A stretch of 35,558 bases of DNA from Paracoccaceae bacterium. GTDB taxonomy: Bacteria > Pseudomonadota > Alphaproteobacteria > Rhodobacterales > Rhodobacteraceae. The stretch spans positions 1-35,558 of the forward strand of contig SKNG01000341.1 in NCBI GenBank assembly GCA_007120685.1. Reading direction: 5' to 3'. The notes beneath the pieces are model-generated. The model was not told where the DNA came from. It was given only the letters and a program-made list of their open reading frames with translations, and did no database searches. The translations under genes were made by a program, and so were the position numbers. Of this stretch, positions 26,261 to 33,637 are shown one piece after another (the first letter of the stretch is position 1; every line of letters starts with the position of its first letter).

Positions 26261-29200
26261 ATGACCGGTAGTGCAATGACAGAACCGCGGGACACCGATA
26301 TCGCAATCGTTGGTATGGCCGCCCACCTTCCCGGCGCGCCGTCGATTGGTGCCTACTGGACGAATCTGCGCGACGGTGTCTGCTCCATCCGCCGGCTGGA
26401 AGAGGCGGGGCTTCTGGAACAGGGCGAGGATCCGGCCCTGCTGCGCCATCCGGATTACGTGCCCTTCGCAGCGCCGCTTGACGGGTTTTCTGGCTTCGAC
26501 GCGGAATTCTTCGGCTTTTCACCCAAGGAAGCCGCCATCCTGGACCCCCAGCACCGGCAGTTCCTGGAGGTGGCATGGGAGGCACTGGAAAACGCCGCCC
26601 AGCGCGCAATGCCGGGGGACGGGCGCGTGGGTGTCTATGCCGGCTGCGGGATGGGCACCTATTTCTTCGTCAACCTGTGCTCCAACCGCGATCTGGTACG
26701 CGATGTGGGTCTGTTCCTGCTGCGCCATACCGGCAACGACAAGGATTTCCTGTCCACCCGCGTCAGCCATATCCTGGACCTTCGCGGCCCGGCGGTGAAT
26801 GTGCAGACAGCCTGTTCCACCTCTCTGGTCGCCGTGCATCAGGCGGTGCAAGCGCTTCTGGGTGGCGAATGCGACATGGCGCTGGCCGGGGGCGCGACCA
26901 TCGAACTGCCGCACGCGCGCGGCTATCTCTACAAGGAGAACGAGATCCTGTCGCCCGATGGCGCCTGCCATGCTTTCGACCACCGCGCGCAGGGCACGGT
27001 GTTCGGCTCTGGCGCGGGTTGCGTGGTGCTGAAGCGGCTGGCGGATGCGCAGCAGGACGGCGATCATGTCTGGGCGGTGATCAAGGGCAGCGCCATCAAC
27101 AATGACGGCGCACAGAAGGCCGGCTATCTGGCGCCCAGCGTTGAAGGACAGGCAGCGGCGGTGGCCGAGGCGCTGACGGTGGCCGGCGTCACGGCCGATT
27201 CCGTGGACTACGTCGAATGCCACGGCACCGGCACCTATCTGGGCGACCCGATCGAGGTGGCCGCGTTGACCCAGGCGTTCAGGGAAAGCACCGATGCCAG
27301 GGGTTTCTGCCGCATCGGATCGGTGAAAACCAATATCGGCCATCTGGACACGGCCGCCGGCGTGGCCAGCCTGATCAAGGCCGCGCTGGCGGTGCATCAC
27401 GGGCAGATGCCCCCCTCTCTGGGCTATGAGGCCCCCAACCCGGCCATCGACTTCGACAGCAGCCCGTTTCGCGTCAACGACAGGCTGACTGACTGGCCAA
27501 AGGCCGACCATCCGCGCCGGGCCGGGGTGAACAGCCTGGGCGTGGGCGGCACCAATGCCTTCGTTGTGCTGGAAGAACCGCCGGCGCCGGCGCCATCCGA
27601 AGAGTCCGACTGGCCGTTCCAGCTTCTGACCCTTTCCGGCCGCTCGAAGAACGCCCTGGATCAGGCCGGGGCCAATCTGGCCGCCCATCTGCAGGCACAG
27701 CCGGATCAGGCGCTGGCCGATGTGGCCTTCACCCTGATGGAGGGGCGCCGCCCGCAGCCGCGCCGCCGTGTGCTGGTGGCCGAGAACCACGCCGAAGCCG
27801 CCCGCCTGCTGGAAACCGGCGACAGGGGCCGGGTCTTTACTCATACCGCGCTGGATGACCCCGATATCGCCTTCATGTTCCCCGGCGGCGGCGCGCAATA
27901 CGCCGGCATGGCGCGCGACCTCTACGCCACCGAGCCCGTCTTTGCCGACTGGATGGACAAGGGTCTGGCGGTGCTGGAGCCAAAGCTGGATTATAACCTG
28001 CGCGCGCTCTGGCTGCCGGAGCCGGGGCAGGAAGGGGCGGCGAATGAGACGCTGAAGAAGCCCTCGGTGCAACTGCCGCTTATCATGATCACCGAATACG
28101 CGCTGGCGCAGATGCTGATCAGTTGGGGCGTGCGGCCCTCGGTGCTGATCGGCCATTCGATGGGCGAGAACACCGCCGCCTGCCTGGCCGGGGTGATGGG
28201 GTTCGAGGATTGCATCGGGCTGGTGCATCTGCGCGGGCGGCTGTTCGACACCGTGCCGGCCGGCGGCATGCTGTCGGTGCCGTTGTCGCTTCAGGCGCTG
28301 CAACCCCATCTGGACGATGATATCGACATCGCCAGCCTGAACGCGCCGGACCTGACGGTGGTTTCCGGCCCCGATGCCGCGCTGGATGCACTGGCCGCGC
28401 GGTTGGCAGGGCAGGACATCGCCACCCAGCGCATCGCCATCGACATCGCCGCGCATTCACGCATGCTGGAGCCGATCCTGGCCGATTTCCGCGCCTATCT
28501 GGCGCGGGTCCCGCTGCACGCGCCCAACCTGCCGATCATCTCCAACCGCACCGGCAAACCGCTGACGCCTGAGCAGGCGCAAAGCCCGGACTACTGGGTC
28601 GATCACCTGCGCCAGACGGTCCGTTTTGCCGACGGATTAGCGACCTTGGCCGAGCGGCCAGGCCGGATTTATATCGAGGTCGGCCCGGGCAAGGCGCTGT
28701 CCTCGCTGGCGCGGATGCAGGGCACGATCCCGGCTCAGCAGGTGCTGGCCGCGCTGCGCCACCCGGATGAGGATATCGCGGACGATCTCTATCATGTCGG
28801 GCTTCTGGGCCGAATCTGGGCGCTGGGCGGCAGCTTCGACACCGCCCAGCTTTGGGGCGAGGCACGCCGGCGCAGGGTGCCGCTGCCGACCTATCCTTTC
28901 CAGCGCAGCGACTATTTCATCCAGCCCGCCGCCGCGCAGGCCGCAAAAACGGTTAGCGAACCGATGCGGCTGGACGATATCGCCGACTGGGGCACGCGCC
29001 TGCACTGGCTGCCGCAGGGCGCGGCGCTGGATATCGATATCGAGACGGAACTGGGCGCGCGGCCGATCAACTGGTTGGTCTTCGCCGATGATGCGGGCGT
29101 CGCCGCCCCGGTAATCGACCGGCTGCGCGCGGCGGGGCATGGCCTGCAGGTGGTGCGCGCGGGCGATGTGTTCCGCCGGGTGGATGACGGCTGGCAGATC

Positions 29201-32200
29201 GCGCCGGAGCAGGGGCGGGCCGATTACGACCGGCTGGTGCAGGAGTTGATGGCCACGGGCACCATGCCCGATCGGATCGCGCATTTCTGGCTTGCCGAGG
29301 GCAAACCGCGCCACCGACCCGGGTCCAACCCCTTTCAGCACCATATGGAGCGCGGTTTCTACAGCCTGTTCTTCCTGGGCCAAGCCCTGGCAGATGAAGG
29401 GGTGAGCGACCCCCTGCACATCACCGTGGTTACCTGCGGCGCTGCGGCAGTGCGGGGTCAGGCGCTGGCCTTCCCGGAAAAGGCCACAATCGCCGGGCCG
29501 GTGGGCGTGATCCCGCGTGAATTGCCCGGAGTGACGGTGGCGACGCTGGATATCGAACCGGTAACGCGTAGCACGCCCCCGGCCGTTGACGCGGTGCTGG
29601 AAGAGATGCTGTCCACCCCCACCAACACCCGCGCCGCGCTGCGCGGCGGTCGGCGGATGGCGCAGGTGCTTCGGCCGCTGCCGCTGGAGCCGGGCATGGG
29701 GCCGGACATGCCGCAGGGTGCCGTATGGGTCATCACCGGCGGGTTCGGCGGCATCGGGCTGCGTCTGGCCGAGGAACTGCACCGCCGCCACGGTGCGAAA
29801 CTGGCGCTGATCGCCCGCACCCCGTTGCCACCGCGCGAGGAATGGGCGCGGCTAAAGGCCGACCCTGCAGACCCGCGCTCGCCACGCATCGCCGCCGTGG
29901 AACGGCTGGAGTCGCTGGGCGCGCAGGTCATGGTCGCCGGCGCCGATGTCTGCAACATCGTGCAGATGGGCGCCACGCTGGATCAGGTGCGCGCCACCCT
30001 CGGCCCCATCCACGGCGTGATCCACGCTGCCGGCCATATCGACGACGCCCCGCTCGCCGCGAAATCTCCCGCCGATATCGACGCGGTGCTGGCGCCGAAG
30101 CTGCACGGGCTGCGGGTGCTGGATCAGTTGCTGCCGGACGGGGCGATTGCCGAACTGATCCTGTTCTCCTCCACCTCCACTCTCACCACGCCGCTGGGCC
30201 AGGTCGATTATGTGGCAGCCAACGCCTATCTCAACGCCTTCGCCCAGTCCCGCGCGGGCGGCAAGACGCGGGTGATGGCGCTGGACTGGGGCATCTGGGC
30301 CGAGGTCGGCATGGCGGCCGAGGCGATGGCCGAGCGGCTGGGCAGCCCGAAACCCGCCCCGCTGCAACCCGTCGGTCTGCCGCTTCTGGCCCAAAGCGGG
30401 CAGGACGTGCGCCGGAACCGCCGCTTCAGCGCCCGCTATGACACGGCCATGTGGCTGCTGGACGAGCATCGCACCCGCGACGGCCGCGCGTTGGTGCCCG
30501 GCACGGGAATGGTGGAGATCGCTGCCCAGGCGCTGCGGGCACAGGGCGAAGAAGGGTCTTTCGAAATCCGCGACCTGATGTTCCTGCGCGCACTGGAAAT
30601 CGACGCCCCGCGCGATATCGCCGTGACGCTGGAACGCAGCGACGAGGGGTATGACTTCACCCTGCAATCGGTGGTCGAGGTCAAGGGCCGGCGCGGCCTT
30701 GTGACCCATGCACAGGCGCGGTTGGTGCTTGGCCAGACGGACGCGGCGCCGAAGCTCGACCCGGCGGCGATAGAAGCGCGCTGTGCGCAGGGGGTTGAGC
30801 AAAGCGCTGCCGGGCTGCCGGTCGCGCAAGAGGTGCATCTGGCCTTCGGCCCGCGCTGGCGGGTGCTGAACCGGCGCGGCTATGGCGCGGGCGAGGGGTT
30901 TGCGCGGCTCTCATTGCCGCAGGCGTTCCGCCAGGAGGCTGGCAACGGCTATGTTATGCACCCGGCGCTGATGGATATTGCCACCGGCTGGGCCATGGCT
31001 CTGGCGCCGGGCTATGACGTCGGCGCGCTTTGGGTGCCACTGTCTTACGCGCGGGTGCAAGTGTTCCGCGCCCTGCCTGCGCTGATCGTCAGCTGGGTGC
31101 GGGCGGTTCCCTGCGAGGCCGGTTTTGCGCGGTTCGACATCACGTTGGCCAGTCCAAATGGCACGGTCTGCGCCGAGATCACCGGCTTTTCCATGAAGCA
31201 ACTGGCCGAGGGGCTGGGCGCCCCCGCGCCCTTCCTGCCCGGTGAGATCGTCTATGAGGACGGCCCGGCGCAGGCCGCGCGCGACCTGAACGAGGCCGAG
31301 GCGCGGCTGGCGCGGAACCTGACCATGGGTATCCGGCCGGACGAGGGGGCCGAGGCTTTTTTCCGCGCTCGGGCGGCGGGGCAGGCGGTGGTGGTCGTCT
31401 CGTCGATATCGCTGCCGGAACTGATTGCCGAGGCCGAGGCCGGCATGGTCGAAGAACCGGGCGAGGGCCAGAGTTTCGACCGGCCGGATCTGGACAGCGC
31501 CTATGTCGCGCCGCGCAACGAGATCGAGGCGCGGCTGGTGGGTTTCTGGGAGGAACTGCTGGGCGTCGGCGGCGTGGGGGTGGAGGATTCCTTCTTCGAC
31601 CTCGGCGGGCACTCGCTGATCGCCGTGCGGCTGTTTGCGAAGATCAAGAAGGCGTTTGCCGTGGAATTCCCCATCTCGGTCCTGTTTGAGGCGCCGACGA
31701 TTGCCGCCTGCGCCGCGATGATCGCCGAACGCACCGGCATCGACACCGGCGCCCCCGACAGTGACGCCCCGGCAAAACCCGCCCGGCGGTTCGAGTTCCT
31801 GGTGCCGATGCATCAGGGCGAGGGAGGCGCGAAAACCCCCTTCTTCCTGGTCGCTGGCATGTTCGGCAATGTGCTGAACCTGCGCCATCTGGCCGGGCTT
31901 CTGGGCCGAGACCGGCCGTTCTACGGGCTGCAGGCGCGCGGGCTTCTGGGCGATAGCGAACCGCACAGCCGGCTGGACGACGCCGCGCGCGACTATATCG
32001 CCGAGCTGCGCCAGGTGCAGCCGCATGGCCCCTATCTGATCGGCGGGTTTTCCGGCGGCGGGCTGACCGCGCTGGAAATGGCCCGCGCGCTGCGCGCCGA
32101 GGGCGAGGAGGTCGCGCTGCTGACCCTGCTCGATACGCCGGTGCCCCTGCGCCCGGGCCTGAGCCGCGCCGACAAGGCGCTGATCAAGCTGCAGGAATTC

Positions 32201-32692
32201 AGGCGCAAGGGGCCGGGGTATCTGACCGAGTGGCTGCGCGCGCGGCGCGACTGGAAGGTCACAGAGGCGCGCATGGCGGCAGAGGCAATGGGCGAGGGCG
32301 AAGGTGCCTTTCACAACCGCCGGATCGAAGCCGCCTTCCGCGAGGCGCTGCCGCATGTGGTGATGGCCGAGTATGACGCGCCCGTGGCGCTGTTCCGCCC
32401 GCCGCTGGACCGGCACTGGAAGGTCACGGGCGGACGCTGGGTCAGCCGCGAAAAGGAGTTCGTCAGTCCCGACAACGACTGGTCACGATGGATGCCGCGG
32501 CTTTCGGTGCACGAGGTGCCGGGCGATCACGATTCGATGGTGCTGGAGCCCAATGTGCGCGTGATGGCGGCAACGCTGCGCGCCCTGATCGAAAGCGCCG
32601 AGGAAGCGCAGGCATCGGCGGGCCGGCAAAAGGCAACCGACACGCCCGCGCCCGAGGCGTCCATGCCGCAATCGCTGCGCGGGGCGGCGTGA
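26261..32692 (+). CDS. Type I polyketide synthase, KS-AT-KR-DH-carrier-TE
   Basis: KS (about 26294-27580): QTACSTSL, VECHGTGT, KTNIGHL. AT (about 27862-28770): GHSMGENTAAC, AAHSRMLEP. KR (about 29716-30310): VITGGFGGIG, HAAGHIDD, SS...VDYVAANAYLN. DH-like (about 30430-31230): HRTRDGRALVPGTG, MHPALMD. Carrier (about 31516-31730): DSFFDLGGHSLIAVRL. TE (about 31800-32600): GGFSGGG, GDHDSMV. Confidence 0.95.
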   Translation: MTGSAMTEPRDTDIAIVGMAAHLPGAPSIGAYWTNLRDGVCSIRRLEEAGLLEQGEDPALLRHPDYVPFAAPLDGFSGFDAEFFGFSPKEAAILDPQHRQFLEVAWEALENAAQRAMPGDGRVGVYAGCGMGTYFFVNLCSNRDLVRDVGLFLLRHTGNDKDFLSTRVSHILDLRGPAVNVQTACSTSLVAVHQAVQALLGGECDMALAGGATIELPHARGYLYKENEILSPDGACHAFDHRAQGTVFGSGAGCVVLKRLADAQQDGDHVWAVIKGSAINNDGAQKAGYLAPSVEGQAAAVAEALTVAGVTADSVDYVECHGTGTYLGDPIEVAALTQAFRESTDARGFCRIGSVKTNIGHLDTAAGVASLIKAALAVHHGQMPPSLGYEAPNPAIDFDSSPFRVNDRLTDWPKADHPRRAGVNSLGVGGTNAFVVLEEPPAPAPSEESDWPFQLLTLSGRSKNALDQAGANLAAHLQAQPDQALADVAFTLMEGRRPQPRRRVLVAENHAEAARLLETGDRGRVFTHTALDDPDIAFMFPGGGAQYAGMARDLYATEPVFADWMDKGLAVLEPKLDYNLRALWLPEPGQEGAANETLKKPSVQLPLIMITEYALAQMLISWGVRPSVLIGHSMGENTAACLAGVMGFEDCIGLVHLRGRLFDTVPAGGMLSVPLSLQALQPHLDDDIDIASLNAPDLTVVSGPDAALDALAARLAGQDIATQRIAIDIAAHSRMLEPILADFRAYLARVPLHAPNLPIISNRTGKPLTPEQAQSPDYWVDHLRQTVRFADGLATLAERPGRIYIEVGPGKALSSLARMQGTIPAQQVLAALRHPDEDIADDLYHVGLLGRIWALGGSFDTAQLWGEARRRRVPLPTYPFQRSDYFIQPAAAQAAKTVSEPMRLDDIADWGTRLHWLPQGAALDIDIETELGARPINWLVFADDAGVAAPVIDRLRAAGHGLQVVRAGDVFRRVDDGWQIAPEQGRADYDRLVQELMATGTMPDRIAHFWLAEGKPRHRPGSNPFQHHMERGFYSLFFLGQALADEGVSDPLHITVVTCGAAAVRGQALAFPEKATIAGPVGVIPRELPGVTVATLDIEPVTRSTPPAVDAVLEEMLSTPTNTRAALRGGRRMAQVLRPLPLEPGMGPDMPQGAVWVITGGFGGIGLRLAEELHRRHGAKLALIARTPLPPREEWARLKADPADPRSPRIAAVERLESLGAQVMVAGADVCNIVQMGATLDQVRATLGPIHGVIHAAGHIDDAPLAAKSPADIDAVLAPKLHGLRVLDQLLPDGAIAELILFSSTSTLTTPLGQVDYVAANAYLNAFAQSRAGGKTRVMALDWGIWAEVGMAAEAMAERLGSPKPAPLQPVGLPLLAQSGQDVRRNRRFSARYDTAMWLLDEHRTRDGRALVPGTGMVEIAAQALRAQGEEGSFEIRDLMFLRALEIDAPRDIAVTLERSDEGYDFTLQSVVEVKGRRGLVTHAQARLVLGQTDAAPKLDPAAIEARCAQGVEQSAAGLPVAQEVHLAFGPRWRVLNRRGYGAGEGFARLSLPQAFRQEAGNGYVMHPALMDIATGWAMALAPGYDVGALWVPLSYARVQVFRALPALIVSWVRAVPCEAGFARFDITLASPNGTVCAEITGFSMKQLAEGLGAPAPFLPGEIVYEDGPAQAARDLNEAEARLARNLTMGIRPDEGAEAFFRARAAGQAVVVVSSISLPELIAEAEAGMVEEPGEGQSFDRPDLDSAYVAPRNEIEARLVGFWEELLGVGGVGVEDSFFDLGGHSLIAVRLFAKIKKAFAVEFPISVLFEAPTIAACAAMIAERTGIDTGAPDSDAPAKPARRFEFLVPMHQGEGGAKTPFFLVAGMFGNVLNLRHLAGLLGRDRPFYGLQARGLLGDSEPHSRLDDAARDYIAELRQVQPHGPYLIGGFSGGGLTALEMARALRAEGEEVALLTLLDTPVPLRPGLSRADKALIKLQEFRRKGPGYLTEWLRARRDWKVTEARMAAEAMGEGEGAFHNRRIEAAFREALPHVVMAEYDAPVALFRPPLDRHWKVTGGRWVSREKEFVSPDNDWSRWMPRLSVHEVPGDHDSMVLEPNVRVMAATLRALIESAEEAQASAGRQKATDTPAPEASMPQSLRGAA

Positions 32693-33636
32693 TGACGCGG
32701 GTCAACTGCATCGTCCTGAACTGGCGCACGGCAGAGATGACGCTGCAGGCCGTGACGGCTGCCGAGCGCGCGATGGAGGGGATCGAGGGCGCGATCACGG
32801 TTGTCGACAACGATTCGCAGGATGGCTCCTTCGAGCGGTTGCACGCGGCGCTGTCCGACCGGCCCCTGGTGCAGGTCATCCAGTCCGGGCGCAATGGCGG
32901 CTTCGGCGCTGGGAACAATGTCGGCATCCGTGCCTGCCTGCCGGGTGGGGCGCGCGCGGATTATGTCTATATCCTGAACTCGGATGCCTTTCCCGCGCCG
33001 GATGCCATCAGCCAGCTGCTGGCCCATATGGAGGCAAACCCCCGCACCGGTTTCGCCGGCAGTCTTATCCACGGCCCAGACGGCGCGCCGCATGTATCTG
33101 CCTTCCGCTTTCCCGGCATCGCCAGCGAATTCGAGGGCGCGGCAAAGCTGGGCCCGGTCTCTCGGGCGCTGGCGCGCTACATCGTGCCGCTGCCGCCACC
33201 GCAAGGCACCACCCGGGTGGATTGGCTTGCCGGGGCCAGCGTGATGATGCGGCAGTCGATGCTGGACAAAATCGGTCTCTTTGACGAGACCTTCTTTCTG
33301 TATTTCGAGGAAACCGACCTGATGCTGCGCGGCGCGCGCGCAGGCTGGGCTACCAACTATGTGGTTGAAAGCCGGGTAATGCATATCGGTTCGGCCAGCA
33401 CCGGCATGAAGCAATGGCGGCGCGTGCCGGGATACTGGTTCGATTCGCGATGGCATTACTTTGCCAAGAACCATGGCCGGTCGTATGCTGGCTTGGCCAC
33501 TGTAGTGCATCTGGCGGGACTGGGCCTGCACCGGTTGCGCATTGCAGTGCAGCGCGGCAAGGCAAGCAACGCGCCACATTATTTTCGCGATCTTGTGAAA
33601 CACAGTCTGGGATCACCCATGCGCCCGGAGAAATGA
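32692..33636 (+). CDS. Glycosyltransferase family 2 (rhamnosyltransferase-like)
   Basis: VNCIVLNWRTAEMTLQAVTA...ITVVDNDSQDGSFERL...GRNGGFGAGNNVGIRA...YILNSDAFPAPDAI...FFLYFEETDLMLRGARAGW; start codon overlaps PKS stop (TGATG). Confidence 0.92.
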   Translation: MTRVNCIVLNWRTAEMTLQAVTAAERAMEGIEGAITVVDNDSQDGSFERLHAALSDRPLVQVIQSGRNGGFGAGNNVGIRACLPGGARADYVYILNSDAFPAPDAISQLLAHMEANPRTGFAGSLIHGPDGAPHVSAFRFPGIASEFEGAAKLGPVSRALARYIVPLPPPQGTTRVDWLAGASVMMRQSMLDKIGLFDETFFLYFEETDLMLRGARAGWATNYVVESRVMHIGSASTGMKQWRRVPGYWFDSRWHYFAKNHGRSYAGLATVVHLAGLGLHRLRIAVQRGKASNAPHYFRDLVKHSLGSPMRPEK

Positions 33637-33637
33637 C

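Noticed and set aside
26519-28456. 645-aa antisense ORF
   Set aside because: Lies entirely opposite the conserved KS-AT region of the PKS; no recognisable domain.
30911-32416. 501-aa antisense ORF
   Set aside because: Opposite the PKS DH-carrier-TE region; compositional artefact.
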